From a virus: DNA of 64,000 nucleotides. The notes beneath the pieces were generated by a model. It made no database searches, had not been told where the DNA came from, and was given only the letters and a program-made list of their open reading frames with translations. The stretch lies in IMG/VR virus record IMGVR_UViG_3300049215_000529, positions 1-64,000 of that record; one strand, 5' to 3'. Positions within the stretch are counted from its first letter, which is position 1. Every line of letters begins with the position of its first letter. The position numbers were made by a program, and so were the translations under genes. Shown here piece after piece: positions 1 to 7,428 of this stretch.

Positions 1-383
1 ACAGTATTGATTCCATCTACATTTCCCATTAATTGGATATCTTCTTTTCTTAGAACTGCAAAGTTTGTGGAAGTGACTTGCAAGCCATCAACAATACCGG
101 CATTACGCAAAAATTGTTTCTGATCATCATTAAACTGCAACAAGTCAATATCGCTGCTTACAATTACAATATCTTGGGCAAGAATTTTATGTTGTAGCTC
201 TCCCTTCAACAAGGACGCTCTAATATCCTGTTCAGCAACTCCAGGAATTTGTAATAAATCTCTGGTTTGACCATAAGGGATTGGATAGTTGAAAATTTTA
301 ATGGTCTTAACTTGAGGAGATTGATTTAAAACTATAAATGTGCCGTTTAGTTTTAGATAGGGCGCAAATTCATCCATTCCCAT
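1..383 (-). CDS. Conserved phage protein of unknown function, 3' part beyond the window
   Basis: Open reading frame running off the left edge of the window; about 127 residues are visible and no stop is reached. It starts at ATG 383 with an AAGGAG ribosome site 7 nt upstream, which overlaps the end of the preceding gene (stop at 388-390), so the two are translationally coupled. The visible part contains a hydrophilic stretch with RDLLQIPGVAEQDIRASLL followed by SSDIDLLQF. No enzymatic motif is seen. By position it belongs to the virion gene block. Function unknown; confident only that it is a real gene. Confidence 0.75.
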   Translation of the reverse strand, partial: MGMDEFAPYLKLNGTFIVLNQSPQVKTIKIFNYPIPYGQTRDLLQIPGVAEQDIRASLLKGELQHKILAQDIVIVSSDIDLLQFNDDQKQFLRNAGIVDGLQVTSTNFAVLRKEDIQLMGNVDGINT

Positions 384-387
384 ATCC

Positions 388-1227
388 TTACTCCTTAATT
401 ATTTCTGGAACAGCACTTTTTTCAGTTGATGTCTTTATACTTTGAGACTCGGAAGAATCCACAATTTTATCTTTGATAGTAATAGTGACCGTCCTCTCGA
501 TTTCTGGACTATCTGGAGTTGCTTTCACATCAAATAGTTTAGTAGTTAAATTATCATCTGGCTGAGGTGGTTTGTAAGTTGTCATTACTTGTGCCATTGT
601 AGCTAACATTTTATCAACCATACCATCATAACTATACTTAGAAACATCTTGTGGAGTAATGATTGCGGAAGGTGATACCATTCCTTTTCTGACTAGCACT
701 TCATCTTTGCTCAAAATCACAGTACGCATTTCTTGTTCAGACATAGACATTAAATTATCTGGAGTTAGTCTGTATCTAACATACATAAGTTCTTCTAAAT
801 AACCCATGCTTGCCATAGATGGTTGAGAATCACTGAAGTCTCCATCTAACTCTTCTGTTCTCAAACCTCTGCTTACTGCAGATGCTAAAACACGAGTATA
901 GCTGTCTTGCCATTCTGGCTCTTTACCATATTCTAGCTTTAACTGATTTAACATTTTTGCTAGTTTCGAAAAAGCTGAAACTTTATTTGCCATTGCATCG
1001 GAAACAAACTTTTCACTTCTGTGATAATTTTGAAGTCCACGTCTAGGAATGTATTCAACTTCTTGATCAATACGTCTAGTATCAAAAGCTAATTTTTTGA
1101 AACCATCTTCAGAAGTTATGGCTGTTAGGATCAATTTTCTCAACTCAAACGTTTGTTTTCTAGACTGAACATTTTGCGTTCCTCTAGAAATCAAATCGTA
1201 TAGTTCTAAAATTGTGTCTAGTTTCAT
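388..1227 (-). CDS. Hypothetical phage protein (279 aa)
   Basis: A soluble, mostly helical 279-residue protein with no signal peptide or membrane segment. The first 50 residues are rich in Leu/Ile and Arg/Lys, and the last 40 are Ser/Thr/Glu-rich and probably disordered. It is the first gene of a leftward unit: upstream lies a 106-nt intergenic gap shared with the divergent CCA-adding enzyme gene, and it is coupled to the next gene by a 4-nt gap. I do not recognise the family; its place suggests a virion or assembly protein. Confidence 0.7.
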   Translation of the reverse strand: MKLDTILELYDLISRGTQNVQSRKQTFELRKLILTAITSEDGFKKLAFDTRRIDQEVEYIPRRGLQNYHRSEKFVSDAMANKVSAFSKLAKMLNQLKLEYGKEPEWQDSYTRVLASAVSRGLRTEELDGDFSDSQPSMASMGYLEELMYVRYRLTPDNLMSMSEQEMRTVILSKDEVLVRKGMVSPSAIITPQDVSKYSYDGMVDKMLATMAQVMTTYKPPQPDDNLTTKLFDVKATPDSPEIERTVTITIKDKIVDSSESQSIKTSTEKSAVPEIIKE

Positions 1228-1333
1228 ATTAGTACACTTTCGCAGCTAGGTGTCATTATTTATGCGCCATTATACACTCATACCCTGTAATTACGCCCCT
1301 TGACTACAATTTTTTAGGATTTATGATGGCGCC
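1228..1333. promoter_or_regulatory. Divergent intergenic region with probable promoters
   Basis: 106 nt between two diverging genes (279-aa protein on minus, CCA-adding enzyme on plus), so promoters in both directions are expected. On the minus strand the sequence CATAAATA (plus positions about 1256-1263) resembles the TATAAATA late promoter of T4-like phages and lies about 30 nt upstream of the start at 1227. On the plus strand TTGACT occurs about 35 nt upstream of the CCA gene start. Neither assignment is proven; no strong ribosome site precedes ATG 1334. Confidence 0.35.
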
Positions 1334-2569
1334 ATGTTAAATTCTAAACTTTTTCAAAATCTGATTCATCCTCAGGCTATTGAAGTATGTCGCATACTTA
1401 ACGAGGCGGGGCATCAAGCCTACCTAGTAGGTGGTTGTGTGCGCGATTTGTTCTTAGGTGTTCAACCAAAAGACTGGGATATTACAACAGATGCAAGCCC
1501 TCAAAAAGTACTGAGCCTATTTCCTAAAACATATCCTACTGGATTACAGCATGGTACTATCACAGTTGCCATGGGTGAAGGTGTTCAAAATCATTTCGAA
1601 GTGACCACATTTCGAATTGAAGGAGAATACAAAGACGGAAGACGTCCAGAAGAAGTGTTTTTCGTGATGAATGTCGAGCAAGATTTAGCAAGACGAGACT
1701 TAACCATCAATGCCATTGCTTATGATCCATTGTCACATGAAATTGTTGATCCTTATCAAGGCGTTGAAGATTTAAAACGAAAAATAATCAAAGCTGTTGG
1801 TAATCCTAAATCCAGATTTCAAGAAGATGGACTTAGAATCATGCGTGTAGCTAGATTTGCTGCACGTTTTGGTTACAGCGTAGATGGAGAAACGTTTAAA
1901 GGTATGGAAGAGAGCTTAGAAACTCTCGAAAAGGTCTCTAAAGAGAGAATTAGCGATGAATTGTGTAAGACTTTGATGACAGCTCAACCATCTTATGGTT
2001 TACAACTGCTTTTGAAGTCGGGTGCTTTAGATATTGCTTGTCCTTTGCTGGCAGGACGACAATTACCTCTGTTAGCTCATCAGGATCGTGTTAAAGGTGA
2101 GCTAGAAACTCGCCTTGCCTTCCTGTACAACAAGATTCCGGCACATGAAGTCAATGCAGAGCTGTTTAATCTAAAACTTTCTAATAAGGAAATCAAAAAG
2201 GTGGTCTTTTTATTGGAAATTTTGGAGCGGTTTGCTACTTTTCAAGCTAAAGACACGCCGTTAGCCTATAAGAGCTTTATGGCAGTCATCAAAAATCATG
2301 CTCCTGAGCCCTGGCAACAGGTACTAGAGCAATTTATAGAGTTGTCTGAAGTCCTTGGCACCCCATCTAGGGCGCTCCTCGCCAAGTACAAGACAGAAAT
2401 CGTGTATTCAAAGAAGGAAATGCAGATAAATGGAAATGATTTGATGGAAGCGGGTATTCCTGCCGGTCCTAAGTTGAAAATAGCTTTAGATGAATGCTAC
2501 AATGAAATTTTGCGTCATCCCGAACACAATACCAAGTCTTATTTGCTAGAAGTGACTAAGAAGCTTTAA
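1334..2569 (+). CDS. cca: CCA-adding tRNA nucleotidyltransferase
   Basis: Full-length (411 aa) class II tRNA nucleotidyltransferase / poly(A) polymerase family enzyme, predicted to build or repair the 3'-CCA end of tRNAs from CTP and ATP. Visible motifs in order: the LVGGCVRD glycine-rich motif and DWDIT metal-binding pair near residues 31-51, RRDLTINAIAYD near 121-132, the EDGLR nucleotide-selecting template (ED-xx-R) near 165, and ERISDEL near 210, followed by the helical body and tail. All catalytic residues appear intact. It is one of only two plus-strand genes and overlaps the RelA/SpoT-like gene tail-to-tail by 4 nt. A poly(A) polymerase role cannot be excluded, but the ED-xx-R motif fits CCA addition. 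Confidence 0.9.
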   Translation: MLNSKLFQNLIHPQAIEVCRILNEAGHQAYLVGGCVRDLFLGVQPKDWDITTDASPQKVLSLFPKTYPTGLQHGTITVAMGEGVQNHFEVTTFRIEGEYKDGRRPEEVFFVMNVEQDLARRDLTINAIAYDPLSHEIVDPYQGVEDLKRKIIKAVGNPKSRFQEDGLRIMRVARFAARFGYSVDGETFKGMEESLETLEKVSKERISDELCKTLMTAQPSYGLQLLLKSGALDIACPLLAGRQLPLLAHQDRVKGELETRLAFLYNKIPAHEVNAELFNLKLSNKEIKKVVFLLEILERFATFQAKDTPLAYKSFMAVIKNHAPEPWQQVLEQFIELSEVLGTPSRALLAKYKTEIVYSKKEMQINGNDLMEAGIPAGPKLKIALDECYNEILRHPEHNTKSYLLEVTKKL

Positions 2570-3132
2570 TTATCTTCTCTGTTCTTTTGAGCTTCATCAT
2601 CTAGTTTTTTGTACATCTTGTTATGAATTTTGCGCAAGAACTTTTTTTGGTGATCTGACATTTTGTCACGATCTTTTTCATTGCGAAACTTCTCATAAAT
2701 CTGATGTAGAAATTCTTTGTATGGCTTGAATTCAAGTGGTATCAATTGCAATTCGAAATTAGTGCCATCAAAATTTAAATCTACATGAACTATTCCATGA
2801 TAGTCTAATCCATGTTCTGGTGAACGACGTTTATTGTTGTCAATATCTTTGATTGACTTACCAAATAGCTTTTTCAAGATACCAACAATATCATTGGCAT
2901 TAAATCCTGGAGAATAGAAAATGCGACCTCTGATTAGGTCAGATAATTCTTCTGGGTTCCTAATATCATCCGTTTCCATTTTACGTTTGATACTAGTGTA
3001 TGGCTTTACATTGGTTTCCAATATAAAATCATCTGGCGGCAAATCGGCCAGTTGAGTAGTAACGTGCTCCATAACTTTTCTTAGCTTGGGCTGGAGCTTC
3101 ATATATTCTTTGCGAAGTTTCTTAGGATCCAT
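2566..3132 (-). CDS. RelA/SpoT-like nucleotidyltransferase domain protein
   Basis: 188-aa small single-domain protein resembling the RelA/SpoT synthetase fold. Elements in order: PYTSIKRKM (the substrate-binding S-x-x-x-K region) near residues 44-52, DLIRGRIFY near 65-73 (equivalent of the D-x-x-G-x-R stretch), LDYHGIVHVDL near 109-119 (equivalent of the G-Y-x-x-x-H stretch) and FELQLIP near 126-132 (equivalent of the E-x-Q-x-R motif). No hydrolase, TGS or ACT domain is present. Families with this build include small alarmone synthetases and toxSAS toxins, some of which pyrophosphorylate tRNA 3'-CCA ends. It converges on the CCA-adding enzyme gene with a 4-nt overlap. Substrate not determinable from sequence. 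Confidence 0.6.
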   Translation of the reverse strand: MDPKKLRKEYMKLQPKLRKVMEHVTTQLADLPPDDFILETNVKPYTSIKRKMETDDIRNPEELSDLIRGRIFYSPGFNANDIVGILKKLFGKSIKDIDNNKRRSPEHGLDYHGIVHVDLNFDGTNFELQLIPLEFKPYKEFLHQIYEKFRNEKDRDKMSDHQKKFLRKIHNKMYKKLDDEAQKNREDN

Positions 3133-3149
3133 ATTAGTATGCTAGAAAA

Positions 3150-4031
3150 TTATTTGTTTTGCTCTCGAAGGTTTTCGTATCGATTGAGGAAATTAAGATA
3201 CAAATTATGTTTCCTTTGTAAATGGATAGTGGCATCTTTATAAAGCCAATCCAAAAAAATTTTGCATTGGTGATAGTTTTTAACTCTAATTTCGCACATA
3301 ATATCAATATCTTGTTTATGTGCTTTAACCAAATAGGATTTGAGCCCCAACTCTTCCTCAAAATAGTTTTTTAGAAAATCATTAACTTGACGGGTGCAAA
3401 TTAATCCTATATTAGGACTATCTCGATTGTTATTAGGTAGATAAATCCAACCATCTCCATCAATTAACCCTCGAATGAAGTGGCGATACATGGATTTGTC
3501 TAGCCATTCTGGGAAAACTATTTTGTACAACTTATTCTCAACAACGCCAAGTGTTGCGAGATGTTGGCTCATATGTTTGCTATAAAGGTTAAGCCACACA
3601 TAGTGGAATGTCTCGCCCTTATCATTCTTACGCACATTATACTTGAGTATCTCTTCACCATAGAAGATGTGCGACATTTTTTTCAGTATTTCTTCATCCC
3701 TCTTCGCTAAATGAATAGATATCCTATTGGTGCGAAATAAATTGTTACCATCCGCATAAATAAAACCTAGGATATACGCCTTCTCTTCAGTATCGATGAT
3801 ATCGAAGTAATGCTCGTTGAGATTGTATTTGCGAGTATAAGAAAATCCCCTCCTAGACTCAACGTGGTTATTCTTAAATAACCTGGTTAGTGCTTTACGG
3901 TGAATATCGAGTTGCTGTCCAATTTTTGTCATAGACACGCCTTCCTGATAGAGACGATTAATCTCGTCAATTTTGGCGTCAATGAGAACATTATTCTTGG
4001 TGTTTCGTTGTTTGATGGATGTTAGGCTCAT
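3150..4031 (-). CDS. LAGLIDADG homing endonuclease with N-terminal HTH
   Basis: Free-standing LAGLIDADG endonuclease with both motif copies, AYILGFIYADG and FIRGLIDGDGW, so it can act as a monomer. The N-terminus (EINRLYQEGVSMTKIGQQLD, then HRKALTRLF) is a helix-turn-helix of the resolvase type that probably helps DNA recognition. I start it at ATG 4031 (MSLTSIKQ); the longer reading from TTG 4073 has no better ribosome site. It lies between the capsid gene terminator and the RelA-like gene. The start codon is inside the loop of a 10-bp inverted repeat (4003-4012 / 4069-4078). Confidence 0.85.
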   Translation of the reverse strand: MSLTSIKQRNTKNNVLIDAKIDEINRLYQEGVSMTKIGQQLDIHRKALTRLFKNNHVESRRGFSYTRKYNLNEHYFDIIDTEEKAYILGFIYADGNNLFRTNRISIHLAKRDEEILKKMSHIFYGEEILKYNVRKNDKGETFHYVWLNLYSKHMSQHLATLGVVENKLYKIVFPEWLDKSMYRHFIRGLIDGDGWIYLPNNNRDSPNIGLICTRQVNDFLKNYFEEELGLKSYLVKAHKQDIDIMCEIRVKNYHQCKIFLDWLYKDATIHLQRKHNLYLNFLNRYENLREQNK

Positions 4032-4078
4032 AATTATAGTCCAGATTATGCATATACACCTGCTATATAACAACGAAA
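4003..4078 (-). repeat. 10-bp inverted repeat bracketing the LAGLIDADG start codon
   Basis: Perfect arms TTTCGTTGTT (4003-4012) and AACAACGAAA (4069-4078) enclose a 56-nt loop with the start codon of the LAGLIDADG gene at 4029-4031. The outer arm overlaps the capsid terminator stem. In RNA read through from the capsid unit this could fold over the initiation region; in transcripts started inside the loop it could not. Confidence 0.55.
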
Positions 4079-4102
4079 AAGCTACCTTTCGGTAGCTTTT
4101 TC
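4075..4102 (-). terminator. Rho-independent terminator after the capsid gene
   Basis: Perfect 12-bp stem GAAAAAGCTACC / GGTAGCTTTTTC with a 4-nt TTTC loop (plus strand), U-rich on its 3' side in either direction. It lies 44 nt beyond the capsid stop and before the LAGLIDADG gene, so it should end most capsid transcripts. A second small hairpin (AGTTAG / CTAACT, 4110-4127) stands between it and the stop codon. Confidence 0.85.
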
Positions 4103-4145
4103 AAATTTCAGTTAGTCATCGCTAACTAGTGAGGATCACTTAAGA

Positions 4146-5159
4146 TCATGCACCAATTACGACCGATTTTCTGCCCGCTGCACAACCACGAGGGTTCACA
4201 ATTGCTATACCAATTATTTCGCTTACTACCCAGCCCAACTTTAGTTGCTTTGGTTCGTCTGCTGGAAGAACTTCGATGTCCTGGCGGATTGGCATAACAC
4301 CAACGAACTCAGGATCTGCAGCACCATAGATGGTTCCAGGTGGAACGATCTTAGATACCATGATGTCAGTACCCCAGATGTGGGCGTAAAGACCAGTTTG
4401 TAGAACTTCACGCATGGTGACAGGATCGAAATCTCCGCCGCCTACGCCTTGTCCACCGCCTGAACCCCACTTAAGGATATCAGTGAACTCGTTGATGTTC
4501 ATGAAGTACTTGGTGGTTACCAAGTCCCAACGATCAATCTGTTGCTTGATTTCGACAAGATCTCTCTTTAGAAGACCTGCGTCTGCGATATCGGTTAGGA
4601 CGTTTTCGACAGAAGCTGCTGCATCAAGAGCTGCGAAGATGTTTGCATCTTCTTGAGCCATGATTTCTTGACGAGCCTTCTGAACGGAACGGTCGATAAC
4701 GTTGAATCTACGACGCTTGACTTCAGCGATACGGACGGTTGGGTTTGCGTAAATTTCGAATTCAGGAACGACTACACGGTCACCGAATACTCTGGATTCT
4801 GGACCAGCACCGTTGGAGGAGATGACAACTGCGGCAACATCGATATCTCTATCGTAAGTTGGCATAGCACCTTGTGGAAGAGGATCGACAACCAAGGCAC
4901 GACGTGCGATACCGTGGTAATCAAGGTTTCTACGGATTGGGTTTGCCATTGCCTGAGCAAGAGCAATCTTTCCGTCTTGGGTCATAATAGCGCGGGAGAT
5001 TAGCTCATCACGCTTTTCGTCGCTCAAGGATGGTTGACCAGCAAGACCCATGTTAGCTGGAGTGTTCTCTTCAAGAACTGCTGCGTACTTAACTAGAGTC
5101 TGTAGTGCATCCTTAAGGGATGAGGCATTCATTGCGCCTTGGTTGTTGAACATATTCAT
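4146..5159 (-). CDS. Probable major capsid protein
   Basis: 337-aa protein of the size and style of an HK97-fold capsid protein. It begins with a short helical N-arm (residues 10-40), then NPIRRNLDYHGIARR near 73-87 followed by a stretch rich in beta strands (VVVPEFEIYANPTVRI) typical of an E-loop/P-domain, a helical region with QKARQEIMAQEDANIFAAL near 160-178, and a compact C-terminal part ending VVIGA. Start at 5159 has AGGAGA 8 nt upstream. It is preceded by an unusually structured leader and followed by a strong terminator, as expected for a highly expressed gene. No cleavage site can be assigned. The alternative is another abundant shell protein; adjacency to a decoration-like gene supports capsid. 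Confidence 0.75.
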   Translation of the reverse strand: MNMFNNQGAMNASSLKDALQTLVKYAAVLEENTPANMGLAGQPSLSDEKRDELISRAIMTQDGKIALAQAMANPIRRNLDYHGIARRALVVDPLPQGAMPTYDRDIDVAAVVISSNGAGPESRVFGDRVVVPEFEIYANPTVRIAEVKRRRFNVIDRSVQKARQEIMAQEDANIFAALDAAASVENVLTDIADAGLLKRDLVEIKQQIDRWDLVTTKYFMNINEFTDILKWGSGGGQGVGGGDFDPVTMREVLQTGLYAHIWGTDIMVSKIVPPGTIYGAADPEFVGVMPIRQDIEVLPADEPKQLKLGWVVSEIIGIAIVNPRGCAAGRKSVVIGA

Positions 5160-5203
5160 AAACGTTCTCCTAATAGAATTATTTGCCAGTTTTACCAGCT
5201 GAA

Positions 5204-5280
5204 AGTTACTTACGTAAAAGGTGAGCGGTTCCTTTTAAGGGGATTCGAGACATCACGTCTCACCCAGCCACCCGGCTAGG
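5204..5280 (-). promoter_or_regulatory. Structured leader of the capsid gene
   Basis: The 140-nt gap upstream of the capsid gene contains several nested stems on the minus strand: AGCC-GGGT-GGCT, GAGAC-GTGAT-GTCTC, a CCTTAAAAGG palindrome, and an outer GGTGAG / CTCACC pair, followed by GTAAGTAACT (plus 5204-5213). The same decamer occurs in the leader of the next upstream gene (6050-6059). It may stabilise the mRNA, mark a processing site, or contain the late promoter; the sequence does not decide. Confidence 0.4.
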
Positions 5281-5299
5281 CTTAGTTTAATTCACTAGA

Positions 5300-6010
5300 T
5301 TATAGTGATGGAGGGCTGAACCAGAAGGTTGCGAATGCAAACTGACGAGGGCCAACTGAGCTAACGTTACCAGATGGGCTGTTTAGAGCTGCAACTAGTC
5401 TGTTAGGGGTGGTTACTAGAGAACCGTTGGACTCGAAGTCAACGAAACGTGCTACTGCTGGAGCGCCACCTACTGCTGCTGGAGAACCAACTGGGGTTAG
5501 AAGACCAGTAGAGGTGTAGGTTAGCTGAGTTCCAACGTCCAAAGTGGTGTTGGTTGGTTGCAAGCCGGTAGAAGTTGCGGTATCGCATGCATCAAGAGAT
5601 ACTGCGTACAAGCCTGGCTTGTCCCAGCAAGTTACCTTGCCAGAGCCGGTTGCGGTGTGAGGTCCTAGAAGAGCAGTGGAAGGAATGGAAGATGCTGGTC
5701 CGTATGAGGTTTGTCCAACAACACCACCTACGACAGAGCCGAATAGGGTTCCATATCCAGTGATACCTTCATCTGCAAGGAACAATGGGCGGGAAGTGCT
5801 CAAAAGGTTAGAGTGAGTTACTACTGGACGCTTTTGAACGCCTGATGGGTTAACATAACCGTCAAGAGAGTCAGCAGCTGACTTGTCACCTGGAACAGGG
5901 ACAGAAATCAAAGTAACGATTTCGCCACCCTTTAGGGTCAAGTAATCGCTATCATAACCATCAAATTGTCCAAGTGGTTGTGTACCTGGTTGTAGAAGTT
6001 TTAAAGACAT
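5300..6010 (-). CDS. Putative head decoration / capsid-associated protein
   Basis: 236-aa Gly/Ser/Thr/Val-rich, beta-type protein without signal peptide or catalytic motifs, coded immediately upstream of the capsid gene, where decoration and stabilisation proteins are common. The N-terminal 50 residues (LTLKGGEIVTLISVPV) look like a small beta barrel; the C-terminus ends FAFATFWFSPPSL. A region with GSGKVTCWDKPGLYAVS resembles GSGRMTVWF in the 232-aa protein at 13143-13832. Its leader holds a small hairpin (6033-6049) and the decamer shared with the capsid leader. Role inferred from context and composition only. Confidence 0.5.
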   Translation of the reverse strand: MSLKLLQPGTQPLGQFDGYDSDYLTLKGGEIVTLISVPVPGDKSAADSLDGYVNPSGVQKRPVVTHSNLLSTSRPLFLADEGITGYGTLFGSVVGGVVGQTSYGPASSIPSTALLGPHTATGSGKVTCWDKPGLYAVSLDACDTATSTGLQPTNTTLDVGTQLTYTSTGLLTPVGSPAAVGGAPAVARFVDFESNGSLVTTPNRLVAALNSPSGNVSSVGPRQFAFATFWFSPPSL

Positions 6011-6032
6011 TTTATTATCCTGTGAATCTTAA

Positions 6033-6049
6033 ATGCCGTTTAGCGGCAT
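6033..6049 (-). promoter_or_regulatory. Leader hairpin of the decoration-like gene
   Basis: ATGCCG / CGGCAT stem with a 5-nt loop in the 5' leader about 25 nt before the start codon. It is directly preceded on the minus strand by GTAAGTAACT, which is also in the capsid leader. It has no U-tract, so a terminator is unlikely; mRNA stabilisation or processing are possible. Confidence 0.35.
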
Positions 6050-6150
6050 AGTTACTTACACCTTAACTTACAAAATCTAGAGAACATATTTTCTTATTGA
6101 TAGAAAATTATGGTCTTATGAACAAAATACAAGCCTATGCCCATATTTGT

Positions 6151-7401
6151 TTATATTAGTCCGATTTCTCCTAGTTGTTTTTCTAGGTCTTCGGCTCCTT
6201 GATCAATCTGCTCTTTGGATGTAGGTGGTTTTCCAGTAGTTGAGGCTGTGCCGCCCTCTTCCTCTGAACCAAACATTTCCTGGCTCTTATAAGATGCCTC
6301 AGTAAGATCCTTGGTAAGAGAATCTTCATGTGATTTCGCCTCTTTGAGTGCTTTATTGATATTTTGCATATCACCCATAAAGGTCTTAAGGGCATGAGCA
6401 ACATCGTCAAAATCGTCTGCTACCAATCCCTTGCCACCATGAAGAAATGGATCGACAACCTTCATTGCCCAACCCTTTTCTACAATCTGTCTTTGCTTGT
6501 AGCTTGGGTTATCAAAATCTTGTTCAATCTTCTGGAAATATGGAAGAATTTTGTCGGTAGCGCTACGGAAAGATTTATATGCATTAACAATTGCGTTTGT
6601 TTCTGGCTTCTTGATAGCTTCTAGCAATTCACCAGCATCTTTTGGTTTTTCTAGCTGATCAATATATGGCTCAATTGACTTATACAAATTATAGTAACCG
6701 GCTAGTTTGTTCTTGAAATTTTGCATCTCTTGAATAAACTCTGGTCTATAATTGTAGCCCGCACCAACACTAGTCTGAATTGAATCGTTTGATTCAATCA
6801 AATCGTCAATTTCGGCAACTAATTTTTGATAGTCTTGCTCGAAACCATCACTAAAAAATGCCATATGATTCTTGAGATAAATTCCGCCAATAAGGGCGGC
6901 AGCTGCTGCAACACCAGCAATAACTAAAGGAGCAACAGCTGTCTTAGTAAGTGGCTGGCTAGCTTGTAGTAAGCACAAGTCAGCTAATGCCATTAACTTA
7001 TCTTGATTCTTGTTATCTAAATCGTTAGCGACTCTAACCAAAGACAGCACCAATTCCTGAGCGTATTTGCGCTGCGTAGATAAACCATCTGGAGTTTTCA
7101 TTACGATATGAATATTGATGTTCTGGCGCTCGTTTTCGTTCTCTACTAAACCATTAAGTTTGTCGTAGGAAGGTAAAATAACCACAGAGTTTGGATGAGC
7201 GTCTTCCATAATATTGTGCTCATATTCCATGTCTTTAGGAGTGTTTGGTTTTACGCCATACAGAGCTTCGATAGCAGAAATGTCTAATGAATCGGCTCGA
7301 TGAGTTTTCTCTAATTTCTTCTTAGAATCCTCAGAATCGTTCGAGATCATTCCCTTTTCTTGGGCTATTTTGACAAAACTGTCGAAGACGTCGCTTTTCA
7401 T
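6151..7401 (-). CDS. Hypothetical virion protein with one membrane segment
   Basis: A protein of about 416 residues, started here at ATG 7401 (MKSDVFDSF) because AAGG is 10 nt upstream; an in-frame ATG at 7410 is too close to it. Residues about 155-175 (AVAPLVIAGVAAAAALIGGI) form a single hydrophobic helix, flanked by helical regions; the C-terminal third is strongly helical and charged, ending in a Ser/Thr/Gly linker. The short N-terminal pattern (FDSFVKIAQEKGMI) resembles that of the 384-aa protein at 11041-12195. Together with the membrane-segment gene downstream it could be an internal or ejection protein. Function unknown. Confidence 0.65.
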   Translation of the reverse strand: MKSDVFDSFVKIAQEKGMISNDSEDSKKKLEKTHRADSLDISAIEALYGVKPNTPKDMEYEHNIMEDAHPNSVVILPSYDKLNGLVENENERQNINIHIVMKTPDGLSTQRKYAQELVLSLVRVANDLDNKNQDKLMALADLCLLQASQPLTKTAVAPLVIAGVAAAAALIGGIYLKNHMAFFSDGFEQDYQKLVAEIDDLIESNDSIQTSVGAGYNYRPEFIQEMQNFKNKLAGYYNLYKSIEPYIDQLEKPKDAGELLEAIKKPETNAIVNAYKSFRSATDKILPYFQKIEQDFDNPSYKQRQIVEKGWAMKVVDPFLHGGKGLVADDFDDVAHALKTFMGDMQNINKALKEAKSHEDSLTKDLTEASYKSQEMFGSEEEGGTASTTGKPPTSKEQIDQGAEDLEKQLGEIGLI

Positions 7402-7428
7402 ATTATTCATACCTTATAATGTATAGGT

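Noticed and set aside
4653-5003. Plus-strand frame of 116 residues antisense to the capsid gene
   Set aside because: Composition mirrors the capsid codons, and there is no initiation signal.
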